Origin: UBA1413 sp964650525
GTDB taxonomy: Bacteria > Bacteroidota > Bacteroidia > Bacteroidales > Prolixibacteraceae
Direction: 5' to 3'
Length of the DNA: 64,000 nucleotides
Assembly: GCA_964650525.1 (NCBI GenBank)
Contig: CAZYUA010000002.1
Location: forward strand, 149,225-213,224
The notes below the pieces were generated by a model. It did no database searches and was not told where the DNA came from. It worked only from the letters and a program-made list of their open reading frames with translations. The position numbers and the translations under genes were made by a program. This document shows, in pieces, positions 53,715-61,859 of the stretch (position 1 is the stretch's first letter; every line of letters begins with the position of its first letter).

Positions 53715-53789
53715 CTTTCAACCCGAAAAACATGACCTACAACCAGCTGAGCAGGAAAACCACCGCCATCCCTGCCATTCCTGCACCCA

Positions 53790-54854
53790 TCAGCGTTTGG
53801 GCCCCCGGCGGAGGATGACCAGGGTAGCCCCGTAGCCATATTCACGGAAGGAGGCGTCCTGCATTTCATATTTCCTGTAACGACGTTCCAGTTCCCGCCG
53901 CAGTTCATTTTTCAGGACCCCCTGCCCCACCCCGTGGATGAACACGATGCGCCGAGTGCCTTCACGGATGGCAGTATCCATCCCGGAGCGGAACCGTTCC
54001 AGCTGCAGGTCCAGAATCTCTTTGGGCGACAGTCCTTTATCTGATTCGACCAGCTCACCGATATGAAGGTCAACCTCTTTCAAATCAGCGGTAACCTTTA
54101 TCGGCGTTGGAGGCTGAACCTGGTCGCCGCTTTCCGTCATCACTTCCGGAGCATTGAAATCGTGCTGCTTCAGCTTCTCCAGCTCCTCTGAAAGATCTTT
54201 CTCCCTGATGTCCACGAGCATCACCCTTTTTTCAAAATAGGGATTTTCCGTAAAAGAGGTTTCCTTGTACATTTTTACAGGGTTGACTTTTACCGTTTTC
54301 ACCAGGGCAGGCATCAGGCGCGAGCTTTGGTTTTCGAAGGGCAGCAACTGAAATCCGAATCCGGGGAATCTGCTCAGATCCTCATGTCCGAAGCCTTTCA
54401 GGGGAACGCGGGAATAGGGAGGCATCCTGCCTGACTTCTCCGACACATAGGAATTTTCCTGCAACAGGGAACAATGAAAAAGAAGGGTGAACCGGCTATC
54501 GTTGACGAGCCATGCTTTGATCTCCCCGGCCAGGGGCATGGTGGGCACCTCCGGGACAAAAGCCAGGAAATAGGAGGGGCTTTGCGATGCCGGTTTTCCG
54601 GCCGAAGAGGCAAAGAGGGGCAGCCACTCCTTTTTGTGTTTGGGAACCTCCTCCCGGGGCCGCTGCCTGGGCGAGGGAGCGGGCGACGGCAGAAGCTCCC
54701 CGAACCGCTCCTCCCTGATAAGTTCCGTTATCAGGCAGGGCACCTCGAAACCCTGGTCATCCTCGACATTCACCATTTTGGGCGACACATACCCTGTTAC
54801 CCTGCCGCCGCCTACGGCATTGAGAAATTTCACCCGCTCACCGACTTTAAACAT
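53790..54854 (-). CDS. DUF2027 and Smr domain protein
   Basis: 354 residues from ATG 54854, which begins the conserved MFKVGERVKFLNAVGGG. The longer frame start at 54965 adds unrelated residues. An SH3-like DUF2027 N-terminus (about 1-50) leads to a beta-rich middle domain (about 100-230), and the C-terminal Smr domain (about 268-350) has VDLHIGELV and VFIHGVGQGVLKNELRREL. Smr domains are nucleic-acid nucleases or binding modules, best known from the C-terminus of MutS2. This DUF2027-Smr form is common in Bacteroidota and its role is not established. The stop codon TGA overlaps an ATG of a tiny downstream frame. Confidence 0.87.
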   Translation of the reverse strand: MFKVGERVKFLNAVGGGRVTGYVSPKMVNVEDDQGFEVPCLITELIREERFGELLPSPAPSPRQRPREEVPKHKKEWLPLFASSAGKPASQSPSYFLAFVPEVPTMPLAGEIKAWLVNDSRFTLLFHCSLLQENSYVSEKSGRMPPYSRVPLKGFGHEDLSRFPGFGFQLLPFENQSSRLMPALVKTVKVNPVKMYKETSFTENPYFEKRVMLVDIREKDLSEELEKLKQHDFNAPEVMTESGDQVQPPTPIKVTADLKEVDLHIGELVESDKGLSPKEILDLQLERFRSGMDTAIREGTRRIVFIHGVGQGVLKNELRRELERRYRKYEMQDASFREYGYGATLVILRRGPKR

Positions 54855-55103
54855 GGTCCGATCTTTTGCGCAAAAATAGCACAAAATATCCATACCGGGG
54901 CCGGACAGCCGACCTGTATGGCGCAACGCAGGAATGGCTGAATGGTATTTTTTGAAGTAGGCCATGTGCTTCCGGGTCGTCTGCCGGAGTTGAAATCATC
55001 AGGTTCCTCCATATTCATCCTTCAGAAAACAGATTGCACGATCGGCCCGTACCGCGATTCTTCTATTTACATCCGAATTACACACTTCCATCGGGCAATT
55101 TTC

Positions 55104-55111
55104 TATTTTTG
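55104..55111 (+). promoter_or_regulatory. -7 promoter box TATTTTTG just before queA
   Basis: TATTTTTG matches TAnnTTTG and ends 2 bases before the ATG at 55114. If used, transcription would begin at or just inside the start codon, giving an almost leaderless mRNA. No -33 element is clear. Confidence 0.4.
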
Positions 55112-55113
55112 CC

Positions 55114-56409
55114 ATGAAAAACGTCGCTGTGCCCGAGATTCCCAACCTATCCATTCATTCGTACACGTATGCCCTTCCGGAAGGGAAAATAGCCCGCTAT
55201 CCCTTAACGGCCAGGGACCAGTCCAGGCTGTTGGTCTGGAGGGAGGGTGTCCTGTCAGAAACGCTCTTCTCCCGAATTGGCGAATTCCTCCCCGGGGGTT
55301 CCCTGGTGGTCTTTAATAATACGAGGGTGATTCCTGCGCGGCTACTCTTGGAGAACGCGACGGGTGCCCGCATTGAGGTTCTCTGCCTGGAGCCCCACGA
55401 CCCCTCAGAATACCATCTCTCCTTCCGGACTGCGGGAATGGTGGAATGGAAGTGCCTGGTCGGGAATGCCCGGCGCTGGAAAGAAGGCCCCCTGACCATG
55501 GAGGTGGCTGCCGGGGGAAAGAGCCTCCGGCTGCAGGCGGAGATGACCGGCAGGGCCGGAAATGCCTTCATTGTCCGCTTCACCTGGGATTCTGCCGATT
55601 CTTTTGCCACTGTCATCCATGCAGCTGGGCAGATGCCCATACCTCCCTACCTGAATCGTCCGGCGGAAGCGGTTGATGAAGACCGCTACCAGACACTCTA
55701 TGCTGCTGTTGACGGGTCGGTAGCAGCTCCCACAGCCGGCCTCCACTTCACCCGGGAGGTTATGGAGGAACTGGTTAACCGTCAAATTATCACGCAGGAA
55801 CTGACGCTCCATGTAGGTGCCGGCACCTTTCAGCCAGTGCGTACGGATTGGATCGCCGGCCACACCATGCACACGGAAACCATCACCGTAAAGAGAGAAC
55901 TCCTCGTTACGCTGCTGGGACATGGCCTTCCGGTGGTCGCAGTGGGCACCACCTCGGTACGGGCCCTCGAAAGCCTTTACTGGCTTGGCGCCAACCCGGA
56001 GACTTCACTCCACGCCAACTTTCCTGCCTCATCCTTTTCCGGAGACCCCTCCTCACACAAACATCCCGGTGGCCTTCCCCACGTCCGACAGTGGGAACCT
56101 TACCGTTCCCTGCCAACCACAGAACCAGCCCACGCCCTCCGGAACCTCCTCCACCTTATGGATGCAGCCGGCACTTCCGAACTCTCCTTCTCCACCGCCC
56201 TGATGATTGTCCCCGGATACCGGTTCCGCATGGTCCGGGGGATGATCACCAACTTCCACCAGCCACAAAGCACCCTCCTGCTTCTGGTGGCCGCTTTCCT
56301 GGGCGAAGAATGGAAAAATATCTACGACTATGCCCTCAGCCATGACTTCCGCTTCCTGAGCTACGGCGACAGCAACCTTTACCTCCGGGGGGAAGACCCG
56401 GCTAAATGA
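55114..56409 (+). CDS. queA: S-adenosylmethionine:tRNA ribosyltransferase-isomerase
   Basis: 431 residues, cytoplasmic. QueA moves the ribosyl part of SAM onto preQ1 in tRNA, forming epoxyqueuosine. Family blocks are all visible: LPEGKIARYPLTARDQSRLLVW, LVVFNNTRVIPARLL, DRYQTLYAAVDGSVAAPTAGLHFT, LTLHVGAGTFQPV, VAVGTTSVRALESL and GMITNFHQPQSTLLLLVAAFLG. It is longer than E. coli QueA (about 356) because of extra sequence after ESLYWLG (about 300-345), common in Bacteroidota. It is a single gene between two genes on the opposite strand. Confidence 0.95.
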   Translation: MKNVAVPEIPNLSIHSYTYALPEGKIARYPLTARDQSRLLVWREGVLSETLFSRIGEFLPGGSLVVFNNTRVIPARLLLENATGARIEVLCLEPHDPSEYHLSFRTAGMVEWKCLVGNARRWKEGPLTMEVAAGGKSLRLQAEMTGRAGNAFIVRFTWDSADSFATVIHAAGQMPIPPYLNRPAEAVDEDRYQTLYAAVDGSVAAPTAGLHFTREVMEELVNRQIITQELTLHVGAGTFQPVRTDWIAGHTMHTETITVKRELLVTLLGHGLPVVAVGTTSVRALESLYWLGANPETSLHANFPASSFSGDPSSHKHPGGLPHVRQWEPYRSLPTTEPAHALRNLLHLMDAAGTSELSFSTALMIVPGYRFRMVRGMITNFHQPQSTLLLLVAAFLGEEWKNIYDYALSHDFRFLSYGDSNLYLRGEDPAK

Positions 56410-56439
56410 CCACCGCCACAGGCCGTACAACCATAAACC

Positions 56440-56967
56440 TCACAAACCATTATCCTGCTCCTCCAGCAGGTCACTGTACGACCGGTCTACCAGGCAGGAG
56501 GCATCCAGCCCGAAAAATTCCAGATACCGGTCACACTGCCCGCGCAGCTGCTCTTGCGAAAATGCACCCTTCTCATCGATGGCTTCCACCTCCACAAAGG
56601 TCCCCAGGCCTTTCACCCGGTCAAAATGGAATTTCACATTCCCGATGAAATAGATATTCCTTTCTTTGTCCACAACCGTACGGACACCCAGATGATGGCA
56701 AAGGATCTCTTTCAGCGAGGGATCGGGAGTATGCCGGTAGAGCAGGATATCGGAAGCCTTGATCCCCGCAGTGTCTGCCCGTTCATAACTGATCAGCGAA
56801 TTCTCGATGTTGCCCTCCCGCAGTTTCAGCCGGCCTGCGGCTACCCTGAAATAGGTATCCCTCTGACGGTCGGTACCCACAAACCGGGGGCCCAAAGTTT
56901 GCAACTGCCGTTCCAGCCGGTCCGGATCCTCCACCCGTGCTTTAAACTCAACATTCCTGATATTCAT
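56440..56967 (-). CDS. CYTH-domain protein (class IV adenylate cyclase / triphosphatase-like)
   Basis: 175 residues, cytoplasmic. The CYTH tunnel fold is suggested by VEFKARVEDPDRLERQL at the N-terminus, RQRDTYFRVAAGRLKLREG, the paired basic motif VVDKERNIYFIGNVKFHFDRVKGLGTF, and VEVEAID. Proteins of this kind are CyaB-like cyclases, thiamine-triphosphatases or inorganic triphosphatases. The sequence does not decide which. It converges on queA, with 30 bases between stop codons. Confidence 0.85.
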   Translation of the reverse strand: MNIRNVEFKARVEDPDRLERQLQTLGPRFVGTDRQRDTYFRVAAGRLKLREGNIENSLISYERADTAGIKASDILLYRHTPDPSLKEILCHHLGVRTVVDKERNIYFIGNVKFHFDRVKGLGTFVEVEAIDEKGAFSQEQLRGQCDRYLEFFGLDASCLVDRSYSDLLEEQDNGL

Positions 56968-57449
56968 AGGTACCTATTAGTCTTAACAGTTTATTAATCA
57001 ATGGACTACGAAAAACACTCTTATGTATGTGCTTAAAATAGTAAGCTTTTATGGCTTTGCTTGCCATTCACCTATAATTGGCTCCGCCGGACTTTGTTTC
57101 TCATGAGGCGTAATCATTTCGGTTGACTTTGTCTCAGACGACATCGTTATTTCAGGAGAAACCAGCCCGGCAGGGAACTCGCCTGCCGCCAGGCAAGGCA
57201 GGCAGGCACGGGAGATTCCGGGGAGCGCAGGCCATCTTACTATTTTCGGGCCCGGAGTATGGTAACTGCTGATTCAACCCTCCAGTATTCCGGAAGCATG
57301 CAACCTGCACCTCTGCGGGCTTTCAAATTTGGGAAAAATACACCACCCGGCAACCAATAACCGATGCTGCCTGAAAGAAAAAGTTTGAAAACTCCCGATG
57401 TTGATGCGAGGGATTCCTATCTTTGTTCAAAGCAAAGTAAATAAAACCT
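56968..57449. other. Intergenic region of 482 bases
   Basis: No supported gene. A short run of GCCTGCC and GGCAGGC words at about 57,182-57,209 (GCCTGCCGCCAGGC then GGCAGGCAGGC) can form small hairpins. The right end carries the promoter box of the next gene. Confidence 0.4.
57418..57425 (+). promoter_or_regulatory. -7 promoter box TATCTTTG before the SMP-30-like gene
   Basis: Exact TAnnTTTG match 24 bases before the ATG. A TTG at 57401-57403 is closer than normal and a TTTG at 57384-57387 further than normal, so the -33 element is uncertain. Confidence 0.5.
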
Positions 57450-58337
57450 ATGAAGAAGATCCTGATATTCAACGCACTACTGCTTCTTTTCCTGTGTTCC
57501 TGCAAATCCGGGAAGAGACAGCCCGAACAACCTTCGGGCGACACTCTCAAGATGTATGAACTGGTTGAAGTCTGGAAAACGGACACGACGCTGCTGACCC
57601 CCGAATCGGTGATTTACGACCGTAAAAGGGATGTGCTTTATGTAACGAACCTGAATTCCGAGCCCCGCAAAAAAGACGGGAACGGGTTCATTTCCATCCT
57701 CTCCAAAGACGGGAAGATTCTGAACCTTCACTGGATCGACGGGCTCAGTTCCCCCAAGGGGATGGCCATCGTAGAAGACACCCTGTTCGCTGCCGATGTG
57801 GATGAGGTGGTCCTGATGGATGTCAACGAGGGGAAAATCATCCGCAGAATTCCTGTAGAAGGGGCGGGAATGCTGAACGACATTACCTCCGACGCACGGG
57901 GTAACCTTTACATTTCAGATACGGATGCAGGGAAAATCCACCTTTACAGCCACGGCACCCTGACAGATTGGTTAACGGAAGGACTGGACGGTCCCAATGG
58001 CCTGCTGGCAGAAGAGGATAGGATCCTGGTGGCATCGCAGGGAAGTATGGACTTTGCGGCAGTAGACCTGGCAACGAAGAGCCGCACCCTGCTTGCCGGC
58101 AACGTGGGCAGAGGCGACGGCATCGCCTTCACGGGAACTCCCGGGTACTACCTCGTCACCGACTGGACCGGCGAGATCTTCCTCATCCGCCCCGGCAACA
58201 GCAGCCTCTCCCTGCTCGATACAAAACCCCGGCAAAGCAATACGGCTGATATCGAATTCATCCGGGAGCTGAACCTGCTGCTGGTCCCCACCTTCTTCAA
58301 GAACTGTGTGGCAGCTTATGAGCTGAAGGAGAAATAA
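57450..58337 (+). CDS. SMP-30/gluconolactonase-like beta-propeller lipoprotein
   Basis: 295 residues with a lipoprotein signal (LFLCSCKSG). The rest is a six-bladed propeller like SMP-30 and NHL proteins: LTPESVIYDRKRDVLYVTNL, GLSSPKGMAIVEDTLFAAD, MLNDITSDARGNLYISDTDAGKIH, GLDGPNGLLAEEDRILVAS and YYLVTDWTGEIFLI. The Asn and Asp residues in LNDIT, PNGLL and VTDW fit metal ligands of SMP-30 lactonases. The substrate is unknown. It is probably a single gene with its own promoter. A hairpin follows at 58,350. Confidence 0.82.
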   Translation: MKKILIFNALLLLFLCSCKSGKRQPEQPSGDTLKMYELVEVWKTDTTLLTPESVIYDRKRDVLYVTNLNSEPRKKDGNGFISILSKDGKILNLHWIDGLSSPKGMAIVEDTLFAADVDEVVLMDVNEGKIIRRIPVEGAGMLNDITSDARGNLYISDTDAGKIHLYSHGTLTDWLTEGLDGPNGLLAEEDRILVASQGSMDFAAVDLATKSRTLLAGNVGRGDGIAFTGTPGYYLVTDWTGEIFLIRPGNSSLSLLDTKPRQSNTADIEFIRELNLLLVPTFFKNCVAAYELKEK

Positions 58338-58349
58338 CCCTTACCAGCT

Positions 58350-58367
58350 GTCGGAAAGCATTCCGAC
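58350..58367 (+). terminator. Hairpin after the SMP-30-like gene
   Basis: GTCGGAA (58350-58356) and TTCCGAC (58361-58367) pair perfectly around AGCA, 13 bases after the stop codon. No T-tract follows, so terminator activity is uncertain. Confidence 0.35.
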
Positions 58368-58482
58368 CCATCCGGGAGTGCCCCAATAACCAGGGGGCTG
58401 CTGGGTTGAACATCAGGAATCCGGACGGCTGTTCTTGACCTCCAGGTTTGCGCCAGGACCCGAACCGAACGCTCCTCCCCCT

Positions 58483-59256
58483 TCAGAAAGTGACTCTTCC
58501 GGGATGAGCATAAACGTTAAAATTCCCGCCGCGGGCAAAACCCACCAGCGTAATCCCGTATTTTTCAGACAGATCCGCGGCGCTGACTGTCGGTGCACTC
58601 TTGGAAATGATCATGGGAATGCCTGCATAAAACACCTTGAGCACGATCTCGGAAGAGATCCGGCCGCTGGTAAGCAAAATCTTGTCATCCAGGTGGACTT
58701 GTTTCAGGAACAGGTTCCCGATCACCTTATCGATGGCGTTGTGCCTGCCGATATCCTCCCGCATGACCAGGACCGATTGTCCGTCCGACAGGGCAGCGCT
58801 GTGGACGCCACCCGTGGAGGAGAACACCTCCGATGACCGGGTGAATTCCTCCATCAGGCTGACAATTTTGTCCTTGGAGACGGCAACAGGCACAATCGGT
58901 GTCACAGGCTGTCTTCCTTCGGCAAACAGCAGGGTCCCCGTCGCGCCCCCTACCGGCCTTCGCCGGATAAACAACCGGTCATCGGGGAGAATACCGGCGC
59001 TGAGCTGCAGAAGAATGGTTTGGGTGGCTTCATCGTACCGAAGTCCCGATAATTCTTCAGGAGCGGAGATAATCCCGGAGGTGACCAGGAACCCGGCAGC
59101 CAATTCCTCGAGATGACCGGGAGAACAGGTCAGGGTGGTAAGTTCTTTATTCCCTGCGGAAAGAGAAATAACAATCTCATTGACAAGGATGTCGGTAGTT
59201 TCTGACCTGACCTGGTTGCGGTAGCGGATAATGGTTTTCAGTGACGTTATTTCCAT
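58483..59256 (-). CDS. fdhD: FdhD-family protein lacking the catalytic cysteine loop
   Basis: 257 residues, cytoplasmic. The FdhD signature is clear: CSPGHLEELAAGFLVTSG, FSSTGGVHSAAL, REDIGRHNAIDKVIGNLF, LLTSGRISSEIVLKV, SKSAPTVSAADL and TLVGFARGGNFNVYA. FdhD carries sulfur from a cysteine desulfurase to molybdenum cofactor for formate dehydrogenase. In E. coli this uses two cysteines in a CGxCG loop before the TGG motif. Here that region reads GATGTLLFAEGRQPV and holds no cysteine. The only Cys is in the N-terminal TCSPGH motif. No formate dehydrogenase gene is in the window. Confidence 0.9.
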   Translation of the reverse strand: MEITSLKTIIRYRNQVRSETTDILVNEIVISLSAGNKELTTLTCSPGHLEELAAGFLVTSGIISAPEELSGLRYDEATQTILLQLSAGILPDDRLFIRRRPVGGATGTLLFAEGRQPVTPIVPVAVSKDKIVSLMEEFTRSSEVFSSTGGVHSAALSDGQSVLVMREDIGRHNAIDKVIGNLFLKQVHLDDKILLTSGRISSEIVLKVFYAGIPMIISKSAPTVSAADLSEKYGITLVGFARGGNFNVYAHPGRVTF

Positions 59257-59380
59257 GTTGATGAAAATTCCTGAACAAAGGCAAAGCTATCGTTTTCACG
59301 ATGTTTAAGCAAATGCTATCTGTGGTATTTGCGGATCAGACTCTGGCGGGAAAGCTGAGGAGCGTCCGCTGAAAGCTCAC

Positions 59381-60064
59381 TCAACTGAAAGCCTGCACCG
59401 ACAGGTAGTGTTCCGGGGAAAGAAAAGCCCTGGCATACTCAACGCTCACCTGCACGGATTTCACCACGGCGCTGCCGGTCTCCTGATGGTACTTCTCTGT
59501 CATCCGGCCCCACCACAGCGAGTCTTTCAGGTCCTCCACCTGACGGTCGGCAAGCCCCTTGCGCCTGACATTCCCAAGCCTGCTAAGGTCAACATCGATT
59601 CCCTTTTCCCTGTTCTTGCGGCTCTCCCACAGCCACAGCAGCCGGACCGCAGCCGGATAGGAGACATAGGCGGCAGCAGTTGTCAGGATGGCACCCCTGT
59701 ACCGGCCGATGATGTCCACAGCCCCCATGAGCACCTTCACCAGCAGGCTCCCCTTGTGCACCATCCCCCGCACCACCGGGACCCGGGGATTTCCGGAGGG
59801 GTGTTTCACTGAAACGCTGCCATCTGCCTTATAACCCCGGCCGACTCCCTTGTGTACAAACACCCCGTGCCACTCAAACAGGAACCCCACCCCGTCGATC
59901 GCTCCAAATTCCCGGTGCGATCTGGAGTCCAGGCTCAGGATCAGCTTGAACTCCTTCTGCTTCCCCACCTTCCGTTTACGGATGATGAAGGATTGGGTCT
60001 TCCCATCCTGAAACTGCAGCGCCGATGTTTTCAACTGGGAACGGACCTTGGGGTTCAATCCCAA
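59381..60064 (-). CDS. Unrecognised family, copy 1, with divergent C-terminal half
   Basis: 227 residues from TTG 60064. I do not recognise a named family. The first 95 residues (NPKVRSQLKTSALQF, DGKTQSFIIRKRKVGKQ, FVHKGVGRGYKADGSVSVKH, SGNPRVPV) match the copy at 62,161-62,565 closely. After NPRVPV the sequence changes to an unrelated half (IIGRYRGAILTTAAAYVS, LLWLWESRKNREKGIDVDL, VKSVQVSVEYARAFLSPE), whereas the other copies continue with EWFNP and end RLRIV. It begins 10 bases after the Fic gene's stop, and the matching sequence in copy 2 runs further upstream, so its original start seems to have been cut off. The look is that of a phage-like or mobile-module gene (inference). Confidence 0.55.
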   Translation of the reverse strand: MGLNPKVRSQLKTSALQFQDGKTQSFIIRKRKVGKQKEFKLILSLDSRSHREFGAIDGVGFLFEWHGVFVHKGVGRGYKADGSVSVKHPSGNPRVPVVRGMVHKGSLLVKVLMGAVDIIGRYRGAILTTAAAYVSYPAAVRLLWLWESRKNREKGIDVDLSRLGNVRRKGLADRQVEDLKDSLWWGRMTEKYHQETGSAVVKSVQVSVEYARAFLSPEHYLSVQAFS

Positions 60065-60073
60065 TCGGGGATT

Positions 60074-61153
60074 TTATCTGTTTGCCAATAACTTAAACAA
60101 TGGCTCATTGATATAATAGTTACCTGTTCCGATTTTTTCCTTTTTAAGCAATCCGTCATCAGCCAGTTTATTTAGATAATTTGCCGCTGTTATCCTCGAG
60201 ACTTTCAAATCATTTATAATAAACTCAATTTTGGTATACGGATGTTTAAAAAGGTTATTCAATAAATCCTGGCTGTAGAATTTATAGTTGTCACGTAGCT
60301 TAAATTTGTATTCCTGCATCAATTCTTTTATTTGCAAGATTAAGTCAATTGTTTCCCGGGATGTTTTTTCAATACCCCTGATTATGAATAGCAACCATTC
60401 TTCCCAATTTCCATTATCACGAATCTGTTGTAAAAGCCGGTAATAATCTGTTTTATTTTTGATGATATAATTACTCAGGTATAGGATGGGCATTGTTTGC
60501 AGCTTTTCCTGAATCAGATAGAGAATATTGATAATCCTGCCGGTACGTCCGTTGCCGTCATAAAATGGGTGAATGCTTTCAAACTGATAATGTATGATAG
60601 CCATTTTAACGATCGGGTCACAGTCACACATGGCAGGATCGTTGATGAAATTCTCAAGATTTGACATCAGACGGTTAATGTCCTTAATGTCCTGGGGAGG
60701 AGTATAGATAGTTTCCCCGGTTGATGAACTTTTAAGTGTGGTACCTGGAAGTATCCGGAATCCGGCATTGTTACCCTCCAGTTCCTTTTGAATCTCGATA
60801 ATGACATTATTGGTAATCAATCCTTTATTCTTCACTAACTCAAAACCTTTCTTCAGTGCAGAAATATAATTCTGCACTTCTTTAGCTTCGAGGGAAAAAA
60901 AACCTTCAAAGTTTAACTCTGATTTGAACAAATCATCATGCGTGGTTATGATATTTTCAATGGCAGAACTGTCTTTTGCTTCCTGAAGGCCCAGGGTATT
61001 GATCAAAATGATCTGATTGGGTATGGTGGAAGCAATTCCTTTCAATTCAGCCAGTGCAGCATGTGCCGGAGGTAAGCTCTTCAGAACAGCTTTTGTTTCC
61101 ACGTCAACATTCAACGGAAGTTCTTTCAATACCGGATTTTCATTTTGCTCCAT
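60074..61153 (-). CDS. Fic-family AMPylase-like protein with inhibitory helix and C-terminal winged helix
   Basis: 359 residues. The N-terminal part has the class II inhibitory motif SSAIEN (S-x-x-x-E-N form, about 62-67). The Fic core (about 110-250) has HPFYDGNGRTGR (about 193-204), the full HPFxDGNGRxxR catalytic motif. A winged helix-turn-helix (about 295-355, YTKIEFIINDLKVSRITAANYLNKLADDGLL) ends the protein. Such proteins transfer AMP to a target protein and are held inactive by the inhibitory helix. Four alternating TGTAAAGAT/ATCTTTACA half-sites lie immediately upstream (61156-61223), so binding of its own promoter by the winged helix is plausible. It is visibly more AT-rich than the genes around it. 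Confidence 0.93.
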   Translation of the reverse strand: MEQNENPVLKELPLNVDVETKAVLKSLPPAHAALAELKGIASTIPNQIILINTLGLQEAKDSSAIENIITTHDDLFKSELNFEGFFSLEAKEVQNYISALKKGFELVKNKGLITNNVIIEIQKELEGNNAGFRILPGTTLKSSSTGETIYTPPQDIKDINRLMSNLENFINDPAMCDCDPIVKMAIIHYQFESIHPFYDGNGRTGRIINILYLIQEKLQTMPILYLSNYIIKNKTDYYRLLQQIRDNGNWEEWLLFIIRGIEKTSRETIDLILQIKELMQEYKFKLRDNYKFYSQDLLNNLFKHPYTKIEFIINDLKVSRITAANYLNKLADDGLLKKEKIGTGNYYINEPLFKLLANR

Positions 61154-61155
61154 TA

Positions 61156-61223
61156 TGTAAAGATTTCTAAATTATCTTTACAAAGATAATCTTATTTGTA
61201 AAGATAAACGGATTCTCTTTACA
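61156..61223. promoter_or_regulatory. Four-half-site operator array before the Fic gene
   Basis: TGTAAAGAT (61156-61164), ATCTTTACA (61174-61182), TGTAAAGAT (61197-61205) and CTCTTTACA (61215-61223) alternate in direction. They form two palindromes with 9-base centres, repeating 41 bases apart. The middle two extend to a perfect 11-base inverted pair. The array starts 3 bases before the Fic start codon and fills the gap, so it probably controls this gene. Confidence 0.7.
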
Positions 61224-61265
61224 AATAAAACCCGAAATAGAAAGGATTTTTACTTTTTTTAATCG

Positions 61266-61571
61266 TCATACTATCCTCAACCTTGCCGCATTCAGCACCG
61301 CATCCGCGCTGATCTGTGCCAGCCGGTTAGCTAATTCCGGAATATATTTGTTCACCACCGGATTGAACCACTCTTTTGGAACCCGGGGATTCCCACAGGG
61401 ATGCCTGACACTGACAGAATTTTGCGTTTGTATAACAAAATTTGCTCCCTCAAAAAATATATCAGCGATTAAAAAACATTTGGAAATAGTTGTCTGAATA
61501 GTTAACTTTGTGCCAGGGATCAAATCAGACAGGTCATCGCATATAAAAACTATTTTCTGGATTTTTACCAT
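61266..61571 (-). pseudogene. Unrecognised family, copy 3, only the C-terminal third retained
   Basis: From about 61266 to 61425 the minus strand encodes SVSVRHPCGNPRVPKEWFNP...PELANRLAQISADAVL..ARLRIV, closely like the C-terminus of the copy at 62,161. The frame's first 50 residues are unrelated to the family and lie antisense to the toxin's N-terminal coding region, so the reading frame is a fusion by chance. It is best read as a truncated relic. Confidence 0.6.
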
Positions 61572-61604
61572 GAGCAGGCTGCTCCTGTCCAGAAAAAGAT
61601 CGTC

Positions 61605-61859
61605 ATGGTGCTACAATTGATCCGTGTTACCAAACAAGTACCCGAAAAATATTTCAAGCATCTTGAGGGAACAAAAGGGATTTACGAAATAAGGATTGAA
61701 GTTGAAAATGGTGCATACAGGATTTGTTCATTTTTTGACAAAGGAAACCTTGTAATTCTTGGGAATGCATTTCAGAAGAAATCACAAAAGACGCCAAAAC
61801 AGGAAATAAAAAGAGCAGGTAAAATCATGGAGGAATATTTCAATGAAAGAGGGAGTTAA
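61605..61859 (+). CDS. HigB/RelE-type toxin (phage-derived Gp49-like), start unclear
   Basis: 84 residues from ATG 61605, but family-like sequence runs upstream in the same frame (from about 61524: VIAYKNYFLDFYHEQAAPV then QKKIV), so the intact toxin would be about 110 residues. The frame is open from 61506 but has no ATG, GTG or TTG before 61605. Core motifs: VPEKYFKHLEGTKGIYEIRIE, YRICSFFDKGNLVIL and FQKKSQKTPKQEIKRA. Toxins of this family cut mRNA on the ribosome. Its end overlaps the antitoxin gene by 17 bases, the usual HigBA order. It may use a rare start, or be partly disabled. Confidence 0.8.
   Translation: MVLQLIRVTKQVPEKYFKHLEGTKGIYEIRIEVENGAYRICSFFDKGNLVILGNAFQKKSQKTPKQEIKRAGKIMEEYFNERGS

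Noticed and set aside
53711..53908. 65-codon open frame between the XRE regulator and the Smr gene
   Set aside because: Mostly the shifted frame of the Smr domain's C-terminus; the residues show no fold or family pattern.
57182..57209. Run of GCCTGCC and GGCAGGC words considered as a repeat array or CRISPR-like element
   Set aside because: Only a few imperfect short units without regular spacers. No CRISPR array is seen anywhere in the window.
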